Origin: Kitasatospora sp040298565
GTDB lineage: Bacteria; Actinomycetota; Actinomycetes; Streptomycetales; Streptomycetaceae
DNA length: 64,000 bases
Reading direction: 5' to 3'
Assembly: GCF_040298565.1 (NCBI RefSeq)
Contig: NZ_JBEPAK010000003.1
Coordinates: forward strand, 1-64,000
Below, one piece after another: positions 25,690-35,597 of this stretch; the stretch's first letter is position 1; each line of letters starts with the position of its first letter. The notes under the pieces are model-generated. The model ran no database searches. It worked only from the letters and a program-made list of their open reading frames with translations, and was not told the DNA's origin. The position numbers and the translations under genes are program-made.

Positions 25690-26133
25690 TCAGGTGAGTT
25701 CGCGACGGAAGACGACCATTGACCGGCCCGGACCGAGGTAGTCCTCGACGATCTCGTCGCTGAACCCGATGCTGCGGTGGAAGGCCACCGAGCCGGTGTT
25801 GGGCAGCGAGGTGATCGCCTTCAGACGGACCGCGCCCTGGGTCCGGGCCACGCGCTCGAACTCCTCGTACAGCCGCCGGGCCAGGCCGAGGCCCCGAGCG
25901 TCGTCGCGGGTGGCGATGAGGTGGACGTAGCCGGTGGCGTCCGGGGTTACGAAGCCGACCAGGTAGGCGAGGATCCCGGCCTCGCCGCGCGCGACGAAGC
26001 ATGTCGAGCCGAACTCCCGCACCAGGACCGGGAGGTGGCCGGCTCGCAGGTCGCGCTCGCCCCAGTAGCGGTGGTGGTCCTCGACCACCTGGACCAGGTC
26101 GGTGATGTCGGCGGTCTCGATCGTCGGCTGCAT
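25690..26133 (-). CDS. GNAT-family N-acetyltransferase
   Basis: This 147-residue enzyme transfers an acyl group from acyl-CoA to an amine. The acetyl-CoA-binding motif A is present as GYVHLIATRDDARGLGLARRL, followed by SLPNTGSVAFHRSIGFSDEI (motif B). The substrate is unknown. The ATG at 26133 has no ribosome site, but TATGAT lies 7 nt upstream like a -10 box, so the mRNA may be leaderless. An ATG at 26145 is also in frame. Confidence 0.85.
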   Translation of the reverse strand: MQPTIETADITDLVQVVEDHHRYWGERDLRAGHLPVLVREFGSTCFVARGEAGILAYLVGFVTPDATGYVHLIATRDDARGLGLARRLYEEFERVARTQGAVRLKAITSLPNTGSVAFHRSIGFSDEIVEDYLGPGRSMVVFRRELT

Positions 26134-26264
26134 GTCCGAGATCATAATCAGGTGGGGGGAAGGCAGCCGCGCCGGCTTCACCCTCGCCTCAGCCAGAGAC
26201 TCCTCTCGGCGAACACCACGTCGCGATCAGAAACGAACCACCCAGAACGTCACCTGACGCCTTC

Positions 26265-27311
26265 TCAGCCCAGCGCCCGCACCGCCTCCAGCACGTCCAG
26301 CCCGAGTTCCGGGTCCGCGTCCTCCGGAAGGTTCACGGACAGGCGGGTGACCAGCCCCGCGTAGCGGCGGTGGATCTCCTGCGCGACCTCCTCCACCGAA
26401 CCGGAGACCGCGAAGGTGTCGAACACCTCGTCGTCGATCAGCGCGGCCATCTCCGCCCAGCGCCCGCGCACCGAGTAGGTGTGCAGTTCCTCCTGCAGCC
26501 CCTCCCAACCGTGCTGGGCCAGCACCGGCCGGTAGGCCGGGGTGGAGGCGTAGAAGGCGAGCCGCTCCCGCACCCCGGCCCGGTTGGCGGCGAGTTCCTC
26601 CGCGGTGCGGCCGGTGGCGGTGAGCACGTTGCCGACGATCTCGAACGGCCGCCGGGTCCACTCGGCGCCGGCCGCCTCGGCCCGGCCGCGCTCCTCGGCG
26701 AGGCCGGGCAGCACCTGGTCGGCCAGGTAGGCGGCCGAGGTGAAGGGGTGGCTGAGGAAGCCGTCGGCCACCGCTCCCGCGGTGCGGGTCATCAGCGGGC
26801 CGACGCCCGCCAGCAGGATCCGGGGCACCCCGGCCGGGACCGGATCCGGCGAGAACACCGGCGTCATGACCGTGTGGGTGTAGAACTCGCCGCGGAAGCG
26901 CAGCCGTTCACCGGTCTGCCAGCTGTGCCAGATGGCCCGCACCGCCTGCACGTACTCGCGCATCCGGGCGGCAGGGCGGTCCCAGGGCATGCCGAAGCGC
27001 TTCTCGATGTGCGGCTTGACCTGCGAGCCGAGCCCGATGACGGCCCGCCCGCCGGAGGCGGCGTGCAGTCCCCAGGCCTGGTAGGCGAGCGTCATCGGGG
27101 TGCGGGCGAAGGCGACCGCGATGCCGGTGGCCAGTTCGATCGACTCGGTGCGGTCGGCGGCCCGGGCGAGTTGGAGGAACGGGTCGTACGCCGTCTCGGC
27201 GACCACCAGCCGGTCCATGCCCCGGCGTTCGGCCTGCTCGGCGGCGTCCAGGATGCCCGCCGGGTGCCCGGAGGCGGTGGCGTCGAGGCGGAGGGCGGCG
27301 GGTCGGTCCAT
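26265..27311 (-). CDS. F420-dependent LLM-class oxidoreductase (TIGR03617-like)
   Basis: This is a 348-residue luciferase-like TIM-barrel oxidoreductase using F420 or FMN. Typical features are the start LRLDATASGHPAGILDAAEQ, GIAVAFARTPMTLAYQAWGL, GLGSQVKPHIEKRFGMPWDRP and VPRILLAGVGPLMTRTAG. These match the actinobacterial F420 group. Its substrate is unknown. AGGAGC lies nine nt before the ATG. The gene is followed upstream by a repeat tract and the broken TetR gene, which may once have controlled it. Confidence 0.9.
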   Translation of the reverse strand: MDRPAALRLDATASGHPAGILDAAEQAERRGMDRLVVAETAYDPFLQLARAADRTESIELATGIAVAFARTPMTLAYQAWGLHAASGGRAVIGLGSQVKPHIEKRFGMPWDRPAARMREYVQAVRAIWHSWQTGERLRFRGEFYTHTVMTPVFSPDPVPAGVPRILLAGVGPLMTRTAGAVADGFLSHPFTSAAYLADQVLPGLAEERGRAEAAGAEWTRRPFEIVGNVLTATGRTAEELAANRAGVRERLAFYASTPAYRPVLAQHGWEGLQEELHTYSVRGRWAEMAALIDDEVFDTFAVSGSVEEVAQEIHRRYAGLVTRLSVNLPEDADPELGLDVLEAVRALG

Positions 27312-27379
27312 GGGCGGGCTCCTGGTCACGGGCGGCGGTGCTACCGGGCTAGCCTGCCACGCGGTCAGCAGCCCCCCGA

Positions 27380-27532
27380 ACCTGCCGGTCCCTCCGCACC
27401 GGCCGGTCCCCCCGCAACGATCCCTCCGCACCGGCCGGTCCCCCCGCACCGACCGATCTCCTCCGCGTCGGCCGGAACCGCTGCGCCCGCCCGTACCGTC
27501 ACCCCGTCACCCCGTCACCCCGTCACCCCGCC
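27380..27532. repeat. Compound tandem-repeat tract
   Basis: CGCACCGGCCGGTCCC-like units occur about four times at 27390-27455. An 8-bp CACCCCGT unit follows, repeated about four times at 27500-27532. The second tract crosses the stop codon of the truncated TetR gene and encodes its last residues. Confidence 0.8.
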
Positions 27533-28036
27533 GCCGAACAGCCGGTCCAGGTGCCGGTCCACGGCGGCCAGCGCAGCCGCCGGTTCGACCACGCCGAGCT
27601 CCAGGAGCGTGGCGAAGCCGGTGAGCGCGAGCAGCAGGTCGGTCTCCACCACCGGGTCGCACTCGGGCGCGATCAGCCCGTCGATGATCGCCTGCCGAAC
27701 CACCTGCTCCACCAGGGCCCGCCCCTGGATCAGTCCGCTCCCGGCCCGCACGCGGACCTCCTCGTCGTGCAGCGCCTCCAGGACGTAGGCGGCGCTCATC
27801 CGGCTGGTCGCGCGTGAGTCGGCGTGCAACGGCAGCAGTTCGACCAGCATCGCTCGCAGCACCTGCCGGGGGTGCGGGGCCTCGCCGAGCGCCGACAGCG
27901 CCCGGCGCACGCGCAGTGCGCTCTGCTCCCCTGCCAGGTCCGCCGCGAAGGCGAGCAGTTCCGCCCGGGAGCCGAAGTAGTGCTGCAGTTGGCCGAGCGA
28001 AATGCCCGCCTCCTGCGCGACCTCGCGCCCATAACG
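27515..28036 (-). pseudogene. TetR-family regulator missing its 5' end
   Basis: From residue VAQEAGISLGQLQHYFGSR the frame is a good TetR recognition helix and C-terminal domain (about 170 residues, including AYVLEALHDEEVRVRAGSGL). The first 30 or so residues, helix 1 and the start codon, are absent. Upstream of 28036 the frame runs into the divergent esterase gene. A deletion joining the TetR coding region to the esterase leader is the simplest reading. The protein cannot bind DNA normally. Confidence 0.75.
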
Positions 28037-28076
28037 CTGGGGGCCACCGAAGGATGTCCGAAGGAGGAGCCTCCCG

Positions 28077-29580
28077 ATGCTCGGCCGACCCGTCGCCCCA
28101 CCCCTCGCCCGCATCGCGGAGGGAACCGTCCGCGGCTTCCTGGACCGGGGGTTGCCGGTCTTCCGCGGCATCCCCTACGCCCAGCCGCCGGTCGGTGCGC
28201 TCTCCGGTTCGCCGCCCCGGCCCCACGGGAGCGCTGGCACGGCGTCCGCGAGGCCTTCGAGTTCGGCCCGAGCGTCCCGCAGTCCGGCCCGCTGGCCGCC
28301 CCGCCGACCCGGGGCACCGACTGGCTGACGCTCGACGTCTGCACGCCGGACCCGGGCGGGGCGGGCCTGCCGGTGCTGGTCTGGCTCCACGGCGGCGGCT
28401 ACATCTCGGGCACCTCGGGAGACCCGCTCTACGACCCGGTTCGGCTCGCCCGGGCCGGGTTGGTCGCGGTGGGCGTCAACTACCGGGTGGGCGCCGAGGG
28501 TTCGCAGTGCTGGCGGGCGCTCCGGCCAACCGCGGCTTCCTGGACCAGGTGGCGGCGCTGGAGTGGGTGCAGCGCAACATCGCCGCGTTCGGCGGCGATC
28601 CGGGCCGGGTCACCGTCGCGGGCCAGTCCGCCGGCGCCGGTTCCGTCGCCGCGCTGCTGACCATGGAGCGGGCGCGCGGACTGTTCCGCCGGGCCGCCGC
28701 CCACAGCGTCCCGGGCAACCTCTGCACCCCCGCGCTGGCGGCCGAGGTCACCGCCGCGCTGGCCGGACGACTCGGCGCGGCCCCCACCGCCGCCGGGTTG
28801 GCCGAGGTCGACCCGTGGCGGCTGGCCGCGGCCGTCACCGACCTGGGCGCCGCGCTGCCGGAGCACCTCGCCCGTTGGGGCCGCCTGGCGCAGAGCGGCA
28901 TCGCCACCGTTCCGGTGGTCGACGGCGAGGTGCTGGCGGAGGAGCCCTGGACCGCCCTGGCCGCCGGGCGGGCCACCGGGATCGAGCTGCTGGTCGGCCA
29001 CGCCCGGGACGAGTTCCGGCTGTTCAGCGTCCTCGCCGGACGGCACGGTGGTTTCACCGAGGAGGAGGCCCGTACCGCGTTGGACCTGTTCGCCCCGCAG
29101 CCGGGCGGCCCGGACGCCTACCGCGCCGCCCACCCCTGAGCCGCCCCCGCGGTCCTCCTCGAGGCGGTCAGCTCGGACGCCCTGTTCCGGATGCCCTCCC
29201 TCCACCTCGCCGAGGGCAACGCCGCGGCCGGCGGCACCTCCCACCTCTTCGAACTGGCCGTCGCCGCACCGGCCCTGGGCGGGGTGTTCGGTGCCTGCCA
29301 CGGTCTGGACGTCCCCCTGGCCTTCGGCACCCTCGACAGCCCCACCGCCCGGCAGTTCCTCGGTGACCCACCCGGGCCGGACGCCGTCGCCGCCTCCCGC
29401 GAGCTCCAGCGGGCCTGGGTCCGGTTCGTCTCCACCGGCGACCCGGGGTGGGCCGCCTACGAGCCGCGCCACCAGCTCACCCGGCTCGTGGACGCCCGAT
29501 CGGAGACGGTCCGCTACCCCGAACAGGCCTCCCGGAGGATCTGGGCGCGGCACGCCCCCACCGCCTTCGACCTGGTGTGA
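28077..29580 (+). pseudogene. Carboxylesterase (type B) pseudogene
   Basis: This is a full-length type-B carboxylesterase of about 500 residues broken three times. The start, with a strong GAAGGAGGAG site, reads RGLPVFRGIPYAQPPVGAL. A one-base deletion near 28203 moves to the frame with LVWLHGGGYISGTSGDPLYD (oxyanion hole). A second deletion near 28499 moves to FLDQVAALEWVQRN and VTVAGQSAGAGSV (nucleophile Ser). An in-frame TGA at 29137 precedes the end LFRMPSLHLAEGN to FDLV. All catalytic motifs remain recognisable, so decay or error is recent. Confidence 0.88.
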
Positions 29581-29610
29581 CGAAGGCGGCCGGAGCGGCC
29601 GCGCCCCCGG

Positions 29611-31185
29611 TCAGGAGCTGCGGCGCGGCACCGACGCCTCGAAGTCGGCGAAGCCGCGCTCCTGACGCCACTCCTGCTGCGCCTTCGGGCTGGCCGCCAG
29701 CAGCGCCGCGCAGCGCTTGCCGGGGCGGTCGTTGCCGAGCGCCTCGCCGGCGCACTCGGGCGCCGGGCGGAAGCGGTCGGCGTCCTTCCAGAGGCTGCGG
29801 CCGGGCAGGAAGCCGTACTCCAGAGAGTTGCGGGCGAGGTCCTTCAGGTCCCGGTACCCCAGGTCGTAGCGGGTGGTGGCCTTCTGGTACTCGCCGGTGA
29901 TGTCGCCGCGCGAGACGCCCGGGTCGTCGGTGGCCAGCGCGGTGGGCACGCCGTGGCTGCGGTAGAGCGGGAAGGGGTGCTCCTGGCCGGAGACGCCGAG
30001 GATCTGCTCGTTGCTGGTGAGCGGCACCTCGATCAGGACGTGCCGTTCGGCCAGGGTGTCCAGCAGTTCCTCGGAGTCGTCCTCGTGGACGACGTCGACG
30101 CCGTGACCGATCCGCTCGGCGTGGCCGGTCAGCACGGCCTCCCGGATGTGCGAGCGCAGGTCCTCCGGCTTGACGAGCCCGGGCACCAGCTCGCCCGCGT
30201 GCAGGGAGATGTGGGCCTTGGGGTAGAGCGGGTGCAGGTAGTCCAGCATCCGCATCTGGAGGTCGTAGTTCTCCAGCGAGGCCGGGTAGTCCTCGGGCTG
30301 GACGAGGTTGACGGCCACGAACCGGTCGTCCCGGCTGGCGAGTTCCATGCCGAGCAGGAGCTGGGTGAAGACCCGGGCGGGCGTGGAGGCCCGGGAGGCC
30401 TGGGAGATGATCCGGACGGTCACCGAACAGCCGGGTGCGGGGCTCCCGGTGCCGCAGTTCTCGGTGGCGCGGTACTCGTCGAACATCTGGTCCGCGTCCG
30501 AGCGGGCCTGGGCGACGAGCTTGTCGATGCCGCCGTCGGCGAGCAGCTTGTCGCGCAGCCTGGCGAGGTCCGGGTCGTAGCCGACCTTGGCCGCGAGTGC
30601 GGCGGCGCCCGGCGAGGCCGGGGTGAGCATGGTCTCCAGGTAGCTCTGGTTCTGATCGGCCATGGTCTCGGTGACCTCGGCCAGCATCCGGCCCGGGTGG
30701 CGCCAGCTGGCCTCGCCGAACTTGCCGAAGGTGGCGAAGAAGTGGTCGTGGCCGGATTCGGCGCCGGGTGTGAAGTCCTGCATCGACCAGGCGCGGATGA
30801 CCTGTCGGCGGAACGCCTGGTCGGTGACGGCGTCGGCGGCCGGGCGGGCGGTGGCGGTGCAGGGCGCCACCTGCGCGGTCAGGGTGACGGTGTCGATGCA
30901 GAGGCCGTCCTCGTCGGCCAGTTGGATCAGCAGCTCGGTGGAGACCGCACCGGAGAGGTGGTTGTGCAGGTCACCGCCCTTGGGCAGGTCGCGCAGGAAG
31001 GCCCGCAGCCGGCCCGGGTCGTTCCGGATGCCGTCCAGATAGGCGTCGACCCGGCGTTCGGCGGCGGCGCGGGCGGCCTGGGCGGCGGGCAGCGGCGCCG
31101 CCTGGGCGGCGGCGGGGAGCAGGGGGGCGATGAGCGCGGCGCAGACGGCGGCCGCGGCAACGGTGGTTCGGCGCAGTGTGATCAC
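29611..31185 (-). CDS. Secreted adenosine deaminase-family protein
   Basis: This is an exported zinc amidohydrolase of about 524 residues. A signal peptide of about 30 residues ends AAAQAAPL. The metal motif is GDLHNHLSGAVS, the catalytic motifs are ISLHAGELVPG and GHAERIGHGVDVV, and the final Asp pair is in PTALATDDPGVSRGD. It resembles extracellular ADGF/CECR1-type deaminases, so it probably deaminates extracellular adenosine or related purines. GTG 31185 gives a compact signal peptide; ATG 31209 is an alternative. Neither has a clear ribosome site. Confidence 0.87.
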   Translation of the reverse strand: MITLRRTTVAAAAVCAALIAPLLPAAAQAAPLPAAQAARAAAERRVDAYLDGIRNDPGRLRAFLRDLPKGGDLHNHLSGAVSTELLIQLADEDGLCIDTVTLTAQVAPCTATARPAADAVTDQAFRRQVIRAWSMQDFTPGAESGHDHFFATFGKFGEASWRHPGRMLAEVTETMADQNQSYLETMLTPASPGAAALAAKVGYDPDLARLRDKLLADGGIDKLVAQARSDADQMFDEYRATENCGTGSPAPGCSVTVRIISQASRASTPARVFTQLLLGMELASRDDRFVAVNLVQPEDYPASLENYDLQMRMLDYLHPLYPKAHISLHAGELVPGLVKPEDLRSHIREAVLTGHAERIGHGVDVVHEDDSEELLDTLAERHVLIEVPLTSNEQILGVSGQEHPFPLYRSHGVPTALATDDPGVSRGDITGEYQKATTRYDLGYRDLKDLARNSLEYGFLPGRSLWKDADRFRPAPECAGEALGNDRPGKRCAALLAASPKAQQEWRQERGFADFEASVPRRSS

Positions 31186-31319
31186 AGCGGTATGCTCGCG
31201 GCCGCGCATCCGGGCTACCGGGAATTCCGGTTTTTGTCCTGAACACACCACCCAGCCGGGTGAGCGGCCACCCGAACGCCACCGCACGCATGTCCGGACT
31301 CCCGGCCGTGCGTTCGGAG

Positions 31320-32153
31320 TCAGATCGCCAGATCGCGCCGCTCCAGCAGCCGGAAGGCCGCCAGCAGTCCGAGCAGCCCCACGCCGACCAGCACCCCCAG
31401 CGCCGCCCACGGCACCCCGCCGCGGGCGAGCACGTCGCCCGGCGCGTAGTAGTGGAACGGGCTGAGGTAGCGCAGCGGTTCGGCCGGGGACCAGGCCAGG
31501 GCGACGAAGTTGAGCGCGAAGCCGACCGCGCCGAAGGCGACGGCCGCGCCGATCACGTGCGCCCGCCGCCGACTGAGCGCGGACACCGCCAGGACCGGCC
31601 CGGTGAGGCAGAACGCGAGGGCGCAGCCCAGCAGTCCGGCGACGAACACCCCGCCCTCGGGGACGGCGTCGCGCAGGTGCGCGGAGAAGGCCACGCCGAG
31701 CGCGACGGTCAGCGTGGCGGCGGCGTTGAGCAGCACCGAGGCGGCGATCAGCGCACCGGCCCGCTCGGCCAGCAGTCGGCGCCGCGAGACCGGACGGGTC
31801 ATCAGGAGTTCGATGGTGCCGGACTCCACGTCGGCCGCGACGGCGGCGGCACCGAGCGAGCCGATCACGGTCAGCTGGAGCGCGATCCAGAACGGGTGGG
31901 TCAGTCCGGCGCCGAGCAGACCGGGGTAACTGGCGATGGAGACGTCACCGTTGGAGCCGCTGAAGGCCCTGAACGCGCCGGGCGGGGTGCGGCGGGCGCC
32001 GAACAGCTCGGTGGGCGGGACGGTTCCGGCGATCACCACGATCAGGGTCTCGAAGACGACCATGCCGAACAGCAGGGAGAGCAGCATCCGGCGCCGCCGG
32101 TGCAGGGCCAGCCAGACCAGCGGGAGGCGGCGGCTCACGGTCGCGGGCGTCAT
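31320..32153 (-). CDS. ABC-2 type transporter permease
   Basis: This 277-residue membrane subunit has six predicted helices and the ABC-2 pattern VAADVESGTIELLMTRPVSR RRLLAERA between TM2 and TM3. A final pair of helices follows SPFHYYAPGDVLARG. Its start overlaps the ATPase stop by four nt (ATGA), so the two are coupled. The system exports an unknown substrate, often a drug or antibiotic in this family. Confidence 0.9.
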   Translation of the reverse strand: MTPATVSRRLPLVWLALHRRRRMLLSLLFGMVVFETLIVVIAGTVPPTELFGARRTPPGAFRAFSGSNGDVSIASYPGLLGAGLTHPFWIALQLTVIGSLGAAAVAADVESGTIELLMTRPVSRRRLLAERAGALIAASVLLNAAATLTVALGVAFSAHLRDAVPEGGVFVAGLLGCALAFCLTGPVLAVSALSRRRAHVIGAAVAFGAVGFALNFVALAWSPAEPLRYLSPFHYYAPGDVLARGGVPWAALGVLVGVGLLGLLAAFRLLERRDLAI

Positions 32154-33094
32154 CGCTGCTCCTCGCGTTCGGCGTCCTGCGGGTCGGTGGAGCGGTAGAG
32201 GTCGAGGAAGGCCTCGTCCAGTCCCGCCTCCTCCACGGTCAGGTCGGCGACCGGGAGTTCGGCGAGCAGGCCCCGGACGGCCGGCACCACGTCGTCGGGC
32301 GGCACCAGCAGCTCCACCCGGCTGCCGTCCCACTGCGGCGACCACCGCTCGGCGGCCCCGAGCGGCCGGGCGCCCCGGTCGTCCGCGAACAGCAGCCGCA
32401 CGCGCCGCGCCCGTGCCTGGCGCAGTTCGGCCACCGAACGGACGGTCACCAGCCGGCCCCGCCGGACGATGGCGACCCGACCGCAGGACCGCTGCACCTC
32501 CGGCAGGACGTGGCTGGAGAGCAGGACGGTGCGACCGGCCGCGGTCTCCTCGGCGAGCAGTTCGAAGAAGGTCTCCTGGACCAGCGGGTCCAGCCCCTCG
32601 CTGGGTTCGTCCAGCACCACCACGGCGGGCTGGTGCTGGAGCGCCTGGACCAGTCCGAGCTTCTGCTTCATGCCGCGCGAGTACTGGCCCACCGGTCGGC
32701 CCAGATCGGCCGGGGAGAGCTTCAGCCGTTCGCACAGTTCGCGCTGCCGGCGCACCGGGGCGCCCTGGAGGGCGGCGAGCAGATCGAGGGTCTGCTGCCC
32801 GGTGAGCTCGGGGTAGAGCCGCAGTTCGCCGGGCAGGTAGCCGAGCGCGGGGGCGAGGCTCCGGTGGTCGGCCACCGGGTCGAGGCCGAGCACCCGCACC
32901 CGGCCGCTGCTGGGACTGAGCAGGCCGACCAGGCAGCGCAGGGTGGTGGTCTTCCCGGCGCCGTTGGGGCCGAGCAGCCCGAACACCTCGCCGGCCGCGA
33001 CCGTGACGGCCAGGTCCTCGATGCCGACCGTGGCACCGTACCGTTTGGTGAGGGCGGCCATTTCGATCACCGGTGCGGTCGCGTCTCCCGGCAT
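32150..33094 (-). CDS. ABC transporter ATP-binding protein
   Basis: This 314-residue ATPase of the DrrA/CcmA type has Walker A GLLGPNGAGKTTTLRCL, the signature VGQYSRGMKQKLGLVQALQH, Walker B AVVVLDEPSEGLDPL and the switch His in SSHVLPE. The C-terminal 80 residues form the DUF4162-like tail seen in drug-export ATPases. AGGAGGTG precedes ATG 33094; an upstream extension is not supported. It pairs with the ABC-2 permease. Confidence 0.93.
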   Translation of the reverse strand: MPGDATAPVIEMAALTKRYGATVGIEDLAVTVAAGEVFGLLGPNGAGKTTTLRCLVGLLSPSSGRVRVLGLDPVADHRSLAPALGYLPGELRLYPELTGQQTLDLLAALQGAPVRRQRELCERLKLSPADLGRPVGQYSRGMKQKLGLVQALQHQPAVVVLDEPSEGLDPLVQETFFELLAEETAAGRTVLLSSHVLPEVQRSCGRVAIVRRGRLVTVRSVAELRQARARRVRLLFADDRGARPLGAAERWSPQWDGSRVELLVPPDDVVPAVRGLLAELPVADLTVEEAGLDEAFLDLYRSTDPQDAEREEQR

Positions 33095-33281
33095 GCCCAC
33101 CTCCTGTGACGGCGCCGCACCCGGCGCGTCGGCGCGTGTCGGACCTTCGGACATCCAAGCGCGCCGGGGCCGGGGAGTCGAGGGACACGGCCGCAGCACC
33201 GGACTACCGGGGACGCGTCCGGGGCGGCGGGGGCCGGGGGCGCCGGAGGCGAGCGCCGCGGGCGGGGGGCTCCTCCACCTT

Positions 33282-33327
33282 CAGCCCTCGGAGCCGCACT
33301 CAGCCCTCGGAGTCGCACTCAGCCCTT
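33282..33327. repeat. 19-bp tandem repeat at the rtcB stop
   Basis: CAGCCCTCGGAGCCGCACT and a one-mismatch copy (33282-33300, 33301-33319) are followed by a partial third copy that contains the rtcB stop codon and last codon. The array sits between rtcB and the ABC ATPase start. Confidence 0.8.
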
Positions 33328-34755
33328 GCACACGCCCAGCGGCACCAGGCGGGCGACCCGCCGGGCCAACCCCGCGGCCTCGGTGGCGGTGGCCACCGCG
33401 TCCACGTCCTTGTACGCCTCGGGCGTCTCCTCCGCCAGCGCCCGCAGCGAGGCGGGCCGCACCGCGATGCCGCTCGCCTCCAGCTCTCCCCGGAGCCGCT
33501 CGCCGCGCACCGCACGCAGCGCCTGGTGGCGGCTCCACACCCGGCCGGCGCCGTGGCAGGCGGAGTGGAACGCCTCGTTGCCGGGCAGCCCGACCATGAC
33601 GTACGAGGCGGTGCCCATCGTCCCCGGGACCAGCACCGGCTGACCGGCTCCGGCGAGGTCCCCGGGCAGGTCGCGGTCGCCGGGCGGCAGGGCGCGGGTG
33701 GCGCCCTTGCGGTGGACGCAGAGCGTGCGCACCTCGCCGTCCACCTCGTGCTCCTCCAGCTTGGCGAGGTTGTGCGACACGTCGTAGACCAGCTCCAGCC
33801 CGACCCCGAACGCGGTGGCGAAGGCGCGGCGGGCGGCCTCGGAGAGCAGTTGCCGGTTGGCCCGCGCGTAGTTGGCGGCGGCGGCCATGGCGCCCAGGTA
33901 GGCCCGGCCGCGCGGCGCTTCGACCGGGGTGCAGGCGAGTTGGCGGTCCGGTAGGTCGATCCGGTGGCGGTGCAGTTCGCGGTCCATCGTGCGGACGTGG
34001 TCGGTGCAGATCTGGTGGCCGAGCCCGCGCGAACCGCAGTGGATCATCACGCAGACCTGTCCGGGCCGCAGCCCGAAGGCGGCGGCCGTCCGCGGGTCGT
34101 GCACCTCGTCGACGGCCTGCACCTCCAGGAAGTGGTTGGCCGAGCCGAGGCTGCCGACCTGCTGCAATCCGCGCTCGACGGCCCGGGTGCTCACCTCGCC
34201 GGGGGCCGCGCCCGCCAGCACGCCCCGGTCCTCGCAGCGCTCCAGGTCACGCGGGACGCCGTGGCCGTGCTCGACGGCGTAACGGGCTCCGCCGAGCAGC
34301 AGGTCGTCCAGTTCCTGAGGCCCGGCGAGCTGCCAGAGACCGCCGCGACCGAGTCCGCGCGGCACGGTGCGGTCCAGCAGGTCCATCAGGCGGCGGATCC
34401 GCTCGGCGTCGAGCTCCTCCCGGGCCACCCCGGCGGCCAGCAGCCGGACGCCGCAGGAGATGTCGAAGCCGACCCCGCCGGGCGAGACGACACCGCCCCG
34501 GTCGACGTCGGTGGCCGCGACCCCGCCGATCGGGAAGCCGTAGCCCCAGTGCACGTCCGGCATCGCGAACGAGGCACGGACGATCCCGGGCAGCGTCGCC
34601 ACGTTGGCCACCTGCTCCAGCGCCTTGTCCCCGGCGGCCTGCGGCAGCAGCGCACCGCTCGCGAACACCACGCCCGGCACCCGCATCGGCGGGCGCGGCT
34701 CGATCCGCCAGCGGCAGCGGCCCGCCTCGACCAGTGCGACCTCCACCTCGCTCAC
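33319..34755 (-). CDS. rtcB: RtcB-family RNA-splicing ligase
   Basis: This 478-residue GTP/Mn2+-dependent ligase joins 2',3'-cyclic phosphate and 5'-OH RNA ends. Family motifs include FAMPDVHWGYGFPIGGVAAT, GGVGFDISCGVRLL, SLGSANHFLEVQ, VCVMIHCGSRGLGHQI, YDVSHNLAKLEEH, HRKGATRALPPGD and PGTMGTASYVMVG. Metal ligands Asp, Cys and His are all present, as is the guanylylation His in HGAGRVWSR. The GTG start has GGAGCGGG upstream. It follows the archease gene by 35 nt, an RNA-repair operon. Confidence 0.97.
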   Translation of the reverse strand: MSEVEVALVEAGRCRWRIEPRPPMRVPGVVFASGALLPQAAGDKALEQVANVATLPGIVRASFAMPDVHWGYGFPIGGVAATDVDRGGVVSPGGVGFDISCGVRLLAAGVAREELDAERIRRLMDLLDRTVPRGLGRGGLWQLAGPQELDDLLLGGARYAVEHGHGVPRDLERCEDRGVLAGAAPGEVSTRAVERGLQQVGSLGSANHFLEVQAVDEVHDPRTAAAFGLRPGQVCVMIHCGSRGLGHQICTDHVRTMDRELHRHRIDLPDRQLACTPVEAPRGRAYLGAMAAAANYARANRQLLSEAARRAFATAFGVGLELVYDVSHNLAKLEEHEVDGEVRTLCVHRKGATRALPPGDRDLPGDLAGAGQPVLVPGTMGTASYVMVGLPGNEAFHSACHGAGRVWSRHQALRAVRGERLRGELEASGIAVRPASLRALAEETPEAYKDVDAVATATEAAGLARRVARLVPLGVCKG

Positions 34756-34790
34756 CCCGCTCCGGCCTTCCGCCTTCCCCCTCCCGCGCG

Positions 34791-35264
34791 TCAGACGTCC
34801 ACCGTGGCCGCGCAGGTCCAGCCGTCCGGCCCCGAGCTCAGCTCCAGCCCGTGCAGCGAGACGGCCTTCGGCACGGCGCCGACCACCTCGGCGGTGGCCG
34901 CGTCGGCCATCCGGAACCGGACCTCGACGCTCCGGGCCCCGTCCAGCCCCTCGATCGCACCGAACGCGATCGCGACCGGCAGCTCACCGTGCACGTCCAT
35001 CCGGTAGATGACCTCTTCCAGGACGCCCGCGAGCAGATCCGGATCACTCACTGCGAGCACCGTGCAGGCCCGCTCGCCGACGATCCGCGCGCCCGACAGG
35101 TCGGCGAAGCTTCCGACCACGGCGTGCACCAGCTCACCGATGCAGCCCTCGGCCGTCGGCGCCCAGGCCTCCACCCGCAGGTCCGCCGTGTGCGGCACGC
35201 TCCGGTGCCCGCTGCCGGACCGGCCCGCAGGCCCGCCACCGTCCACCAGCAACGCCTCCCGCAC
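34791..35264 (-). CDS. Archease, RtcB activator
   Basis: This 157-residue archease activates and recycles RtcB. It has the family start SGHRSVPHTADLRVEAWAP with the key His and Asp, then IGELVHAVVGSFADLSG, VIYRMDVHGELPVAIAFGA and the end GWTCAATVDV. The GTG at 35264 has GGAAGGACGGAACC upstream; a longer frame to 35297 is less likely. It is upstream of rtcB on the same strand, the usual operon order. No RtcR-type activator is present. Confidence 0.92.
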   Translation of the reverse strand: MREALLVDGGGPAGRSGSGHRSVPHTADLRVEAWAPTAEGCIGELVHAVVGSFADLSGARIVGERACTVLAVSDPDLLAGVLEEVIYRMDVHGELPVAIAFGAIEGLDGARSVEVRFRMADAATAEVVGAVPKAVSLHGLELSSGPDGWTCAATVDV

Positions 35265-35597
35265 CGGTTCCGTCCTTCCCCTCCAGCCTCGTCCCACGGG
35301 CCGGACGGGGGCAAGTACGGACAGAGCCCCTCCGCTGCCTCCCCCGAGCCGCGGGTCAGCCCCGGCTCTCGGGGGGCTCGGGCGTCACGAGGGGGAGCCG
35401 CTTCCTGGGTGACGACGGCGGTGGCGGGTCTTCTACCGGGCGGCACTGCCGGTGGTCCGCGCCGGGCCCGGCGGGGACGCCCGACGCGGCACCGCGGTGC
35501 TTCGGCGGACCTGAGCCCGGGCCCTGTCCCGGCGGCCCGGTGCCGGCGTCCGGCCCCGGGCTGAGGGGAGGTCAGCCTTCGAGCGTGAAGGGGGCGG

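Noticed and set aside
28203..28503. Programmed frameshifting in the first esterase
   Set aside because: No slippery heptamer is seen, and the gene also has a nonsense codon, so decay or sequence error is simpler.
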